DNA from: CBDHHC01 sp050633205
GTDB lineage: Bacteria; Pseudomonadota; Alphaproteobacteria; Rhizobiales; CBDHHC01
Reading direction: 5' to 3'
DNA: 19,438 nt
Assembly: GCA_050633205.1 (NCBI GenBank)
Contig: JBOEGA010000106.1
Span: forward strand, 1-19,438
Below the pieces are notes generated by a model. The model was not told the origin of the DNA and ran no database searches. It worked only from the letters and a program-made list of their open reading frames with translations. This document shows, one piece after another, positions 1 through 7,591 of this stretch (positions are counted from its first letter, which is position 1; the number at the start of each line of letters is the position of its first letter). Both the position numbers and the translations under genes were made by a program.

Positions 1-12
1 CTCTGGTGGAGG

Positions 13-210
13 TCATTGATCTGCTATGGGGCTGTCGGGCGGTGTGATGTTATCCAGTTCAATATATCTGAATCTGGCCCCAATTCGTTTTCTTTTTGAA
101 GATGCTGCCTGTGCTCTGATGCCCTGAAAGATCAGGTTCATTCTGTCGTACCAGGCGAGTTTACCCCCGGTTCTTTTAACCCAGTCAAGGGTCCCCAGAC
201 CTTTAGCCAT
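13..210 (-). CDS. small basic hypothetical protein
   Basis: I do not recognise this 65-residue protein. It is lysine/arginine-rich in the middle (a SSKRKRIGARFRY stretch), has no membrane segment or signal peptide, and ends in an acidic/proline-rich tail. A longer reading starts four codons upstream (222), but the bases GGAG of that ATG-GAG-ATT-AAA stretch lie at ideal distance before the second ATG, so I place the start at MAKGLG (210). It is divergent from the GlxA-type regulator, with about 90 bp between them that must hold both promoters. The good ribosome site and protein-like composition argue that it is real. No function can be assigned. Confidence 0.55.
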   Translation of the reverse strand: MAKGLGTLDWVKRTGGKLAWYDRMNLIFQGIRAQAASSKRKRIGARFRYIELDNITPPDSPIADQ

Positions 211-303
211 TTTAATCTCCATGTGGTTTCATGTTTTATCAAGGAGTATCGTAGAGAACTTCCAGAGTTGCAGAAATGACAAAAAAAGACTAAATTCTGC
301 CAT

Positions 304-1275
304 ATGAGTGTAAAACGGATAATCTTTGTTATATATGACGGGTTCGAGCTGCTTGATATGTCCGGGCCTTCTGCAGTGTTTTCTACGGCTGACCTTCTGT
401 CAGATTTTTCCAGTTATCAGTGTCATTTTGTTTCTGTTGGTGGGGGGACCATCAGGAGTGGTTGTGGCCTGCCTGTTATTACAGAAAAGGCTTCAATGGT
501 AGAGGTTTCTGCTTATGACACTACAGTACTGGTTATGGGAGCTGAGGAAGAGGCATTGTTAAATGCTGCCGGGAACTCCGAACTTTCCAAATTTATGGTA
601 AATGCCGTACACAATGCGGAGAGGGCCGGTTCGATCTGTACCGGAGCATTTATTCTTGCTGCGGCAGGAGTTCTGAAACACAAATCTGCAACAACGCACT
701 GGGCTGCTGTTGAGCGTTTTTCAGATATGTTTGATAATGTGGATGTTCTACCTGATGCCATGTATCATGTGGATGGCAATATCTGGACTTCTGCCGGGGT
801 GACAACCGGTATTGATATGGCACTTGCCATGGTAGAAGCTGATCTGGGGGCTCATATTATGAATGAGGTGGCCCGTCGTCTTGTTGTGTATTCACACCGT
901 CCAGGTAACCAATCCCAATTCAGTCATATATTAGGAGCCCAGATGGCATCGGGAAGGCAGTTTTCTGATGTTATAAACTGGATACAGAATAATCTGGACA
1001 AGCAGGTTAAGGTTGAAGATATGGCAAGTCGGGCGGGGATGAGTGAGAGAACTTTTTACAGAAAATTTACTGAAGCTACAGGAGTAACTCCTTCAAAGTT
1101 TCTGGAAAATGTTCGTCTTGATCTGGCGAGGCAACTTATTGCTTCTGGTCAGGCTATCAATATGATTGCAAATGCTGTGGGGTTTAAATCGCAGGCAGGT
1201 TTCAGAACCGCTTTTGAAGCTAAATATGGCATTTCCCCTTCATTGTATCGCAGAATGAATTACAAGGAAGGTTAA
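304..1275 (+). CDS. GlxA family transcriptional regulator (DJ-1/PfpI + AraC HTH)
   Basis: This 323-residue cytoplasmic protein has the two-domain GlxA layout. The N-terminal DJ-1/PfpI (class I glutamine amidotransferase-like) domain covers about residues 4-190, with the opening FVIYDGFELLDMSGP and the nucleophile-elbow motif SICTGAF containing Cys112. The C-terminal AraC-type domain covers about 222-320, with two helix-turn-helix units (MASRAGMSERTFYRKF, then INMIANAVGFKSQAGFRTAF) and the usual ending GISPSLYRR. The length is normal for the family. Members are usually activators of small-molecule catabolism genes (for example glycine betaine, carnitine or arginine use), with the first domain sensing rather than catalysing. 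The ligand is unknown here. The ribosome site before 304 is weak. The nearest downstream genes (TctC-like protein, kinase) are separated by the palindromic element, so a shared role is only a guess. Confidence 0.9.
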   Translation: MSVKRIIFVIYDGFELLDMSGPSAVFSTADLLSDFSSYQCHFVSVGGGTIRSGCGLPVITEKASMVEVSAYDTTVLVMGAEEEALLNAAGNSELSKFMVNAVHNAERAGSICTGAFILAAAGVLKHKSATTHWAAVERFSDMFDNVDVLPDAMYHVDGNIWTSAGVTTGIDMALAMVEADLGAHIMNEVARRLVVYSHRPGNQSQFSHILGAQMASGRQFSDVINWIQNNLDKQVKVEDMASRAGMSERTFYRKFTEATGVTPSKFLENVRLDLARQLIASGQAINMIANAVGFKSQAGFRTAFEAKYGISPSLYRRMNYKEG

Positions 1276-1339
1276 CGCATTATTTCGGAGAACAGATAGT
1301 TCCTGCTTACCAGTCGGGTGCCACTCCTTAATAACCTCC

Positions 1340-1606
1340 TAGGCTCAGGACCTATTAATTTCATCACTTCAGCGCTCCATATTTTTCTTTTGTGGGCGTC
1401 GGAAAGTCTTGAAAATATTCATATTTGCTGCGACTTCCCTTCTACACAAAAGAAAAATATGGAGCGCCCTTCGGGTCGGACAGGGATACGCAAAATGCTA
1501 GTAAATCTGACGAAGGACATGCCTAAGTATATTCAAGGAAGATTTGCGCCGCAGGTTGCGTATCCCTGTCCGACTGAGGTGACGAAATTAATAGGTCCTG
1601 AGCCTA
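1340..1606. repeat. nested three-stem inverted-repeat element (MITE-like)
   Basis: Three inverted repeats are arranged as a three-way junction. The outer arms are 1340-1372 and 1574-1606 (33 nt, two mismatches, beginning TAGGCTCAGGACC and ending GGTCCTGAGCCTA). Inner hairpin A has arms 1372-1394 and 1445-1467 (23 nt, perfect), and its loop can fold further. Inner hairpin B has arms 1475-1491 and 1558-1574 (17 nt, perfect, GTCGGACAGGGATACGC), extended inside the loop by 1501-1508 pairing with an AGATTTGC stretch. The inner arms abut the outer arms almost exactly, so the whole 267 bp is accounted for. Sharp terminal inverted repeats and the absence of a coding gene suggest a non-autonomous mobile element or repeated structured element. 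I see no convincing target-site duplication. An open frame that crosses it is rejected as coding. Confidence 0.75.
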
Positions 1607-1634
1607 ATCTCCAATCTGATTCTACCAAATTGTT

Positions 1635-1640
1635 TATAAT
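1635..1640 (+). promoter_or_regulatory. putative -10 box for the TctC-kinase pair
   Basis: A perfect TATAAT lies 51 bp before the ATG of the binding-protein gene and 29 bp beyond the end of the palindromic element. No good -35 hexamer is visible at 16-18 bp upstream, where the sequence is just outside the element, so promoter strength may depend on an activator. A strong ribosome site, AGGAGG, follows at 1677-1682. Confidence 0.4.
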
Positions 1641-1690
1641 TTTCCTGTAGTTTTATGAGTTCTTTCAAATAACTTCAGGAGGGTAGCAGG

Positions 1691-2674
1691 ATGCGGTTAT
1701 TTCAAGTACGGTTTTTTGCCGTTTTTATTCTTTTTTCCGTTTTTATTTCTGTTGCTGTTGCGGATGAATATCCTACCAGACCGGTAACTTTAATTGCTCC
1801 ATATGGCCCTGGTGGTGCTGCTGATGCTCATGCGCGTATCATTGCAGCTACTGCGACGGGTTACCTGGGACAATCTTTACAGGTTATTAATAAAACCGGG
1901 GCAGGTGGAGTGGTCGGCTCCAGCTATGTAGTTCGGTCAAAAAAAGATGGATATACGCTGCTGTCTGCAAGAGTGGGGAGCCAGGCAAGTGTGCCTGCGG
2001 TTAACCCTGAAATACCTTACAAGTGGGATGACTTTACTTTTCTGGGTTTAACTGAACGCAATCCATTTGTCCTTATTGTTCCGATAAATTCAAAATATAA
2101 AAACTTTGCAGAGATTGCTTCTGCAATAAAGTCGGGTGAGGAATTATCTTTTTCTTCTGCCGGAAAAGGAACCTTACTTCACCTGGCCAGTCAGATCATG
2201 GCGGACAGTCTCGGAGTTGATGGAAAGAATTTAATTCATGTTCCATATAAAGGTGGTGGAAAAGCAAGGTCAGCAGTGGTTCTTGGAAAGGTTGATATGC
2301 TTTGGCAGAACTTATCTGGAGTTATTGAACTTATTCGTGAGGGCAAGGTTCGGGCACTGGCTATCACGACAAAGAAAAGAGTTTCTGCAATCTCTGATGT
2401 GCCAACTGTCAGCGAACTGGGTTATCCTAAAATGGAAACTATCATTGGTTGGAGTGGTATATTTGGCCCTCCGGATTTACCGAAGCCAATTGCTGATAAA
2501 TGGATTCAGATATTGGCCAAACTGAAAAGCGACAAGGAGTTTAATAAATCCATTGCTGCACTGGGGTCTATACCGGATATTCGCAATCCGGAAGAAACCA
2601 GGATATTTGTTAAAAGCCAATATCAGGCATTCAGAGCAGTTGCCCGGAAGTTAAATATGGGTAATGCTCAGTAA
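1691..2674 (+). CDS. TctC/Bug family periplasmic binding protein
   Basis: This 327-residue protein has a signal peptide (hydrophobic residues 8-22, probable cleavage after Ala24, before DEYPTRP). The mature part is the Bug/TctC fold of the tripartite tricarboxylate transporter solute receptors. It shows the family opening YPTRPVTLIAPYGPGGAADAHAR, the mid-protein HVPYKGGGKA motif, and a C-terminal hinge region with SGIFGPPDLPKP. Such proteins bind small carboxylates in the periplasm. The ribosome site AGGAGG is 8 bp before the ATG. The gene overlaps the following histidine kinase by 11 bp, and no TctA or TctB membrane subunit is nearby. In Bordetella a Bug protein is known to signal ligand to a sensor kinase, so a receptor role for that kinase is a reasonable inference. 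The ligand cannot be told from the sequence. Confidence 0.88.
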   Translation: MRLFQVRFFAVFILFSVFISVAVADEYPTRPVTLIAPYGPGGAADAHARIIAATATGYLGQSLQVINKTGAGGVVGSSYVVRSKKDGYTLLSARVGSQASVPAVNPEIPYKWDDFTFLGLTERNPFVLIVPINSKYKNFAEIASAIKSGEELSFSSAGKGTLLHLASQIMADSLGVDGKNLIHVPYKGGGKARSAVVLGKVDMLWQNLSGVIELIREGKVRALAITTKKRVSAISDVPTVSELGYPKMETIIGWSGIFGPPDLPKPIADKWIQILAKLKSDKEFNKSIAALGSIPDIRNPEETRIFVKSQYQAFRAVARKLNMGNAQ

Positions 2675-4193
2675 AATGTTACAGTGGGCGAACGGCATTT
2701 CAATTACCGGAAGGCTGTATGGCATACTTGGGATCATAATGATCCTTGTTGCAACCATAGGCCTGTTCGCCTTCTACAAGATAAACCTTCTTGCGGGTCT
2801 CAATAATAAAATTCTGAGCTCACCCTATACGATCGGGGTTATTCTGAGGGATATTGATGCTGCAGTCATGTCAATTGAGCGGGGCCTTAGCCTCATCCCG
2901 TATAAGAAAGACAAGTATAATCGATTTGAGCTCACGAGTCTGATATCCGAAAACCATGATAAACTTATGGTTGATATCCGCTTGATGAAAAAAAAGATTC
3001 CAGAGCATAAGAAGGTTATTGAAGAGACCAAAGTTCTGTTTAAGGAATGGAAGCTTGTCAGGGAGAAGGCTATAAAAGAAGCCAAGGCTGGTAATTTTTT
3101 GCAATCAATAGATTTGATACAAACCCAAAGTAAATCCTATGTCGCAAAGATTGAATATCTTATATCTCAGATAAGAGATATTGAAGTCAGTAAATTACAT
3201 GCACTTTCCCAACAAAGCAGTATTGTGAAAGACAGCGTTATTTTTAACATAACAGTTGCCTTTTTTAGCTTACTGGGTATTGCGGTAATTCTTGTGTTTA
3301 TAATTGCACGTTCAATTGTCAAGCCAACAAGAGAAATAGCTACAACTATGAAAAGGATTTCTGACGGAAGCCCTGATGAAAAAATACCCTATATTTCAAG
3401 GAAAGATGAAATTGGAGCGATGGCTCGGGCAACAGAGGTCTTTCGACAATATTCTCTGCACATACTGGACTTAAATGAAGAACTGAAAGTTACTGACCGT
3501 TTGAAGAATGAATTCTTTGCTAATATGAACCATGAGATGCGTACGCCACTTAATGGCATTCTGGGGATGTGCCAGATTTTGAGAAAAAATGATCTGACAG
3601 AAAAGCAATATCGTTTTGTTGAAACCATCCATTCTTCAGGAGAAAACCTTCTTGCCATTGTAAATGATATGCTTGATCTTTCCAAGCTGGAGGCTGGGCT
3701 TGATATAGCTGAGGCTACAGAGTTTGATATTGACGAATTGGTAACTGACAGCCTTGATGTTGCTGCAGGGACAGCTATTGAGAAGAACATAAGACTATCC
3801 AATGAAATTACTGAGGGGTGTAAAGGGCTTTATCTCGGAAACGCAGAATATATTAAGCGTGTCCTGATTAATTTAGCAGGTAATGCTGTAAAATTCACGA
3901 GTGAAGGCAGTATCTGTATTATGGTTTCTGCTGGTACAGAAGGGAATGTACAGTTTGAAGTTATAGATACGGGCATGGGGATTGAGGAAGATAACCTTGA
4001 TATTATATTTGATCGGTTTGGTCAGGTGGATGGTTCCGACACGCGCAAGGTTGGTGGAACCGGACTCGGGCTCGCTATTTGCTTCGATCTTGTTAAAAAG
4101 ATGGGTGGTGAGCTCAAGGTGGAAAGTACTGTGGGGGTTGGATCAAACTTCCGGTTTGAAATTCCACTGCAGCGTATTGAGCAGGCAGCGTGA
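2664..4193 (+). CDS. membrane sensor histidine kinase
   Basis: This 509-residue inner-membrane kinase begins with TM1 at about residues 17-39. A helical periplasmic sensor of about 150 residues (40-192) follows, then TM2 at about 193-214, a HAMP linker with the SIVKPTREI entry (215-268), a dimerisation/phosphoacceptor domain with H-box NHEMRTPLNGILGM (His290), and a HATPase_c domain with the N-box (INLAGNAVKF), G1 (DTGMGIEEDN) and G2 (GGTGLGLAI) motifs. The second H-box position is Met where Leu is usual. There is no receiver domain and no response regulator gene beside it, so its partner is elsewhere. Its start overlaps the end of the TctC-type gene (ATG at 2664; another ATG at 2676), which implies translational coupling. 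I infer that the binding protein presents its ligand to the periplasmic helical domain. Confidence 0.9.
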   Translation: MLSKMLQWANGISITGRLYGILGIIMILVATIGLFAFYKINLLAGLNNKILSSPYTIGVILRDIDAAVMSIERGLSLIPYKKDKYNRFELTSLISENHDKLMVDIRLMKKKIPEHKKVIEETKVLFKEWKLVREKAIKEAKAGNFLQSIDLIQTQSKSYVAKIEYLISQIRDIEVSKLHALSQQSSIVKDSVIFNITVAFFSLLGIAVILVFIIARSIVKPTREIATTMKRISDGSPDEKIPYISRKDEIGAMARATEVFRQYSLHILDLNEELKVTDRLKNEFFANMNHEMRTPLNGILGMCQILRKNDLTEKQYRFVETIHSSGENLLAIVNDMLDLSKLEAGLDIAEATEFDIDELVTDSLDVAAGTAIEKNIRLSNEITEGCKGLYLGNAEYIKRVLINLAGNAVKFTSEGSICIMVSAGTEGNVQFEVIDTGMGIEEDNLDIIFDRFGQVDGSDTRKVGGTGLGLAICFDLVKKMGGELKVESTVGVGSNFRFEIPLQRIEQAA

Positions 4194-4205
4194 TCTTTGA
4201 CCTTA

Positions 4206-4239
4206 TAAAAAAAGGGATCTGTTTTACAACAGATCCCTT
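4206..4239 (-). terminator. intrinsic terminator of livK-like gene
   Basis: A perfect 12-bp stem (4212-4223 with 4228-4239, AAGGGATCTGTT) closes a 4-nt loop. Read on the minus strand it is followed by a run of seven T. It lies about 40 bp after the stop of the binding-protein gene. On the plus strand the hairpin has no T-run after it, but it may still help to end transcription of the kinase gene, which converges here. Confidence 0.85.
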
Positions 4240-4279
4240 CTCCCTGTTAACATTTACATGTTAATCCAAGTTTTTATTT

Positions 4280-5389
4280 TTAATTTTCGATCTGGTCGTA
4301 TTTGCCTTTGCTCCATTTATAGAAAGCATAAGGAGGCAGGTTAGGATCGCCTTTTTCGTTGAACTTGAATTTACCGATTACTGTATCGAACTCAAGTACG
4401 TTCAATTGAGCGATAACTGCTTTTGCATCAGTTGATTTCGCTTTTTCTACAGCCTGTTTCCAAGCCTGAATAGCTGCGTAAGTGTAAAGGACATAACCTT
4501 CAGGATCGACTTTTTTAGCAGTGAAGTCTTTTACGATATCCGCTGCCGCAGGGTTTTTACGAGGGTCAGGCGAGAAAGTCATCAATGTGCCTTCACCTGC
4601 TTCACCTGTAAGTGTCCAGAATTCGTTGGTTACAAGAGCGTCACCACCAACAAGGATTGTTTTCATGCCTTTTTCGCGCATCTGACGGATGATGTAGGCG
4701 CCTTCAGTGTGGTAGCCACCAAGGTAAGCTATGTCTACAGAAGCCTGCTTCATTTTAGAAACAAGGGCACTATAGTCTTTCTCACCTGCAGTATATGCTT
4801 CGAAAAGAACTTCTTTTGTGCCAGCTGCATTCATGGCTTTCTGAGTTTCCTCAGCAAGGCCTTTACCGTAGGCCGTCTTGTCATGAAGGATAGCAATTTT
4901 TTTGCCTTTGAACTTATCGTTCAGGTAAGCTCCAGCAACGCTGCCCTGCTGGTCATCACGTCCACATACACGGAACACATTTGGTCCAGCGCGTTCGTCA
5001 GTGAATTTAGGGTTCGTTGATGCCGGAGAGATCTGTACGATACCTTCTTCGGCATAGACTGCAGAAGCCGGAATTGAAGATCCTGAACAGAAATGTCCCG
5101 CGACAAAAGCTACTTTCTGACCTGCAATTTTATTTGCTGCTGCAACGGCCTGCTTTGGATCACAAGCGTCGTCTTCGATCATAAGTTTTACTTTTTTTCC
5201 AAGGATGCCGCCAGCTTTGTTGATATCTTCAACTGCTTTTTCGGCACCTAGTTTAAACTGTTCACCAAAAGATGCATATTGACCTGTAATCGGACCAACA
5301 ACAGCGATAGTGATATCGTCTGCCTTGGCTATACCTGTCAGTGTCAGCATCATGGAGAAAAGGAACGCTACAATGGAAAGTTTTTTCAT
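4280..5389 (-). CDS. livK: branched-chain amino acid ABC transporter substrate-binding protein
   Basis: This 369-residue periplasmic protein is of the LivK/BraC family (type I periplasmic binding fold). The signal peptide covers residues 1-22 (MKKLSIVAFLF..., cleavage after AKA). The mature protein opens ITIAVVGPITGQYASFGEQ and contains KLMIEDDACDPKQAVAAANK and VAGHFCSGSSIPASAVYAEE, which is the ligand-contact region of this family. The frame is open a further 34 codons upstream, but the signal peptide and the GGGGGAG ribosome site about 8 bp before 5389 fix the start here. The gene is separated from the rest of the liv cluster by about 240 bp and has its own terminator. This fits high-level separate expression of the binding protein, which is normally needed in excess. 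Likely ligands are leucine, isoleucine and valine. Confidence 0.93.
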   Translation of the reverse strand: MKKLSIVAFLFSMMLTLTGIAKADDITIAVVGPITGQYASFGEQFKLGAEKAVEDINKAGGILGKKVKLMIEDDACDPKQAVAAANKIAGQKVAFVAGHFCSGSSIPASAVYAEEGIVQISPASTNPKFTDERAGPNVFRVCGRDDQQGSVAGAYLNDKFKGKKIAILHDKTAYGKGLAEETQKAMNAAGTKEVLFEAYTAGEKDYSALVSKMKQASVDIAYLGGYHTEGAYIIRQMREKGMKTILVGGDALVTNEFWTLTGEAGEGTLMTFSPDPRKNPAAADIVKDFTAKKVDPEGYVLYTYAAIQAWKQAVEKAKSTDAKAVIAQLNVLEFDTVIGKFKFNEKGDPNLPPYAFYKWSKGKYDQIEN

Positions 5390-5525
5390 TTTTAGGTCTC
5401 CCCCAAAATAATCTTGCTGTAGTGTTGAAAGAAATCTACCGAAGTAGATCCGAAAAGGGATATTTTTAAGTAAGCTATTAATTCTTACCACTTTTTGTAG
5501 TCGCCTTACACTATATAGGAAATAT

Positions 5526-5564
5526 GGCTGAATCTAGTCGTATTTTTAATAGAAAGGCTGAATC
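5526..5564. repeat. two direct GGCTGAATC repeats upstream of livK-like gene
   Basis: The 9-mer GGCTGAATC occurs at 5526-5534 and 5556-5564, a period of 30 bp (about three helical turns), between the small membrane gene and the livK-like gene. Read on the minus strand it lies 137-175 bp before the livK start, and an AT-rich TATATAG stretch follows it. The spacing suggests a regulator bound on one face of the helix, but this is only a candidate site. Confidence 0.3.
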
Positions 5565-5587
5565 CACATGTATTCATTGTTGCAGAT

Positions 5588-5646
5588 ACTATTGGTTTAT
5601 TTTTAATGGTATCAGAGTTACATAAACCTTTATTTTAACCAATAGT
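5588..5646. repeat. 10-bp inverted repeat at the end of the liv membrane gene
   Basis: The arms ACTATTGGTT (5588-5597) and AACCAATAGT (5637-5646) are perfect complements around a 39-nt loop. The right arm lies within the last codons of the 105-residue membrane protein gene. No T-run follows on the minus strand, so it is not a classical terminator. It could protect the 3' end of the livHMGF message. Confidence 0.35.
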
Positions 5647-5947
5647 AATGGGTTGAGATTTGCTGCATTCTGGATAGTTGATACCCCAGCATTGCTCCTA
5701 TGATCAGTATGGCTGCATCAATTGCATAATAATGCAAAGAGAGCAGAGTTCCCTCAAACAGACTCCAGTGGAAGAAGCGCAGGACACAGGAGAGAAGCAG
5801 CATATAAAAGAAAAGCTGCCAGCGCGGACGCCAGGTAATTGCTACAGCCCGTCCGGAAATAGCAGCAATACCTCCCCCAATAAGTACTGTCAGGCAGAGG
5901 AATGTGAGGAGGCTCTTTTCTGCAAAAAGGGTGATGAACTGATCCAT
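5630..5947 (-). CDS. small membrane protein of the liv cluster (DUF6867-like)
   Basis: This 105-residue protein has about three hydrophobic segments (roughly 13-33, 43-61 and 68-89), with an aromatic/arginine-rich stretch RPRWQLFFYM between the first two. It follows livF by 3 bp in the same direction, so it is surely co-transcribed with the transporter. I recall small membrane proteins of this type (DUF6867) after livF in alphaproteobacterial branched-chain amino acid clusters. The family name is from memory and not proven here. It could be an accessory or stabilising subunit of the LivHM permease. No enzymatic motif is visible. Confidence 0.72.
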   Translation of the reverse strand: MDQFITLFAEKSLLTFLCLTVLIGGGIAAISGRAVAITWRPRWQLFFYMLLLSCVLRFFHWSLFEGTLLSLHYYAIDAAILIIGAMLGYQLSRMQQISTHYYWLK

Positions 5948-5950
5948 TAT

Positions 5951-6682
5951 TTATGCCCCTCCTTCGAGATAGGCGGAACGAATTTCCGGTTTGTTGAGGA
6001 GGTCCGAGCCTTTGCCAGACATTGTGATATTGCCGTTCACCATAACGTAACCGCGGTGAGCCAGTTTCAGAGCATGATATGCATTCTGTTCCACAAGAAA
6101 TACTGTCAGGCCTTTTCTGGCATTCAGCTCTTTAATGATTTCAAAGATCTGCTTTACAATTAGTGGAGCCAGTCCGAGAGATGGTTCATCCAACAACAAC
6201 AGTTTTGGTCTGCCCATCAGTGCCCTTGCAATTGCGAGCATCTGCTGTTCACCACCAGAAAGAGTGCCGCCGCGTTGGTCCTGACGTTTTTTCAGGATAG
6301 GAAAGAGTTCGTAGGCCTGTTGAAGATCTTCCTCAAAAGTGTCTTCCTCAAGATTCAGCAGAGTGCCCATCTGCAGGTTTTCAAAGACCGTCATACGCGG
6401 AAATATGCGTCTGCCTTCAGGAGACTGAGCAATCGAAAGGTGCATAATCTCATGGGTTGGCATGGACGTGATGTCTTTGCCATCAAAGATAATTTTTCCG
6501 GAGCTGGCTCTCGGTTTACCGCAGATGGTCATCATCAGAGTAGACTTGCCGGCACCATTGGCACCGATCAGGGTGACGATCTCACCTTTATGCACTTCAA
6601 GATCGACCCCGCGAAGGGCGATAATCTTGCCATAGTGGGTTTTGACATTTTTAATATCGAGAAGCGGAGTCGTTGTGGTCAT
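5951..6682 (-). CDS. livF: branched-chain amino acid ABC transporter ATP-binding protein LivF
   Basis: This 243-residue cytoplasmic ATPase is one of the two nucleotide-binding subunits of the LivFGHMK importer. It shows Walker A (GANGAGKST), the Q-loop region with AQSPEGRRIFPRMTVFENL typical of LivF, the signature LSGGEQQMLAIARAL, Walker B LLLLDEPSLGLAP and the H-loop (FLVEQN variant). The length is normal for LivF. Its start overlaps the livG stop by 4 bp (ATGA), indicating translational coupling, and the small membrane protein follows directly. Confidence 0.95.
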   Translation of the reverse strand: MTTTTPLLDIKNVKTHYGKIIALRGVDLEVHKGEIVTLIGANGAGKSTLMMTICGKPRASSGKIIFDGKDITSMPTHEIMHLSIAQSPEGRRIFPRMTVFENLQMGTLLNLEEDTFEEDLQQAYELFPILKKRQDQRGGTLSGGEQQMLAIARALMGRPKLLLLDEPSLGLAPLIVKQIFEIIKELNARKGLTVFLVEQNAYHALKLAHRGYVMVNGNITMSGKGSDLLNKPEIRSAYLEGGA

Positions 6683-7590
6683 GATGATGTCTCCGTTTCT
6701 ATTTTATCTAGTTCATCATCTTCAACACCGAGATAGGCTGCAATTACTGCAGGGTTATTGCGAACCTCTTCTGGTGTTCCGTCAGCAATTTTTACTCCAT
6801 AGTCCAGAACAACGATGTGATCCGAAATTCCCATGACTACGCCCATATCATGCTCAATCAGCAATATTGAAATTTTTTCATCATCGCGAATAGACAGAAG
6901 GAGCTGGTTGAGTTCGTGAGATTCTTTCGGGTTCAATCCAGCAGCCGGTTCATCAAGGCAGAGGAGCTGTGGACGTGTGCACATGGCTCGGGCTATTTCC
7001 AGGCGACGCTGATCTCCGTAGGGAAGATCTCCGGCAGCATCATCTGCACGGTCAATGAGATTGATTTTTTCGAGCCAGTATTTTGCAAAATCGACAGCTT
7101 TTTTTTCTGCCTTTTTATAGTTTGGCAAGCCCAGAATTCCGCCTATTGTAAAAGCTGAAGCAATCATCAACGGGTTATGTTGTGCGATCATCAGGTTTTC
7201 AAGGACAGTCATGCCTGAAAACAGGCGGATGTTCTGGAAAGTACGGGCAACTTTGGCGATATGGCAGACTTCATTCTCTGGCATACGTTCCAGCAGATAT
7301 ACAGACTGTTTTGAGTCTATTATGTATCTGCCACTGCTGCGGGTCACCTTGTCCAGCAGGCGGTCGGTATGTTCCTGGCCATTGTCTTTATGAGCCAGAC
7401 TTATTCTACCGGCACTTGGCTTATAGAAACCTGTGATGCAGTTAAATACGGTTGTTTTACCTGCGCCGTTAGGGCCAATCAGAGCTGTTATCTGCCCTCG
7501 TTCTGCATTGAAAGAGAGGTCATCAACTGCGGTAAGGCCGCCAAAACGCATTGTGAGATGTTCGAGTTTAAGGAGTGGGACTTTTGACAT
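6679..7590 (-). CDS. livG: branched-chain amino acid ABC transporter ATP-binding protein LivG
   Basis: This is the second ATP-binding subunit of the Liv importer, 303 residues. It has Walker A (GPNGAGKTT), the LivG-type Q-loop segment ARTFQNIRLFSGMTVLENL, signature YGDQRRLEIARAM, Walker B LLCLDEPAAGLNP and the switch histidine in LLIEHDMGVVM. It is longer than the roughly 255-residue enterobacterial LivG. The extra length is a charged insert of about 30 residues after the ITGFYKPSAG segment (about 67-100) plus an acidic tail. I believe this insert is common in alphaproteobacterial LivG. The gene starts 1 bp after the livM stop and overlaps livF by 4 bp. Confidence 0.94.
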   Translation of the reverse strand: MSKVPLLKLEHLTMRFGGLTAVDDLSFNAERGQITALIGPNGAGKTTVFNCITGFYKPSAGRISLAHKDNGQEHTDRLLDKVTRSSGRYIIDSKQSVYLLERMPENEVCHIAKVARTFQNIRLFSGMTVLENLMIAQHNPLMIASAFTIGGILGLPNYKKAEKKAVDFAKYWLEKINLIDRADDAAGDLPYGDQRRLEIARAMCTRPQLLCLDEPAAGLNPKESHELNQLLLSIRDDEKISILLIEHDMGVVMGISDHIVVLDYGVKIADGTPEEVRNNPAVIAAYLGVEDDELDKIETETSS

Positions 7591-7591
7591 G

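Noticed and set aside
1318..1650. A 110-codon open frame across the palindromic region
   Set aside because: It runs through both arms of all three inverted repeats, has no ribosome site, and its sequence follows from the palindromes rather than a protein. The nested repeats are the better explanation.
2664..4193. Hybrid histidine kinase with a receiver domain
   Set aside because: The protein ends shortly after the G2 box of the ATPase domain, and no aspartate-receiver sequence follows before the terminator.
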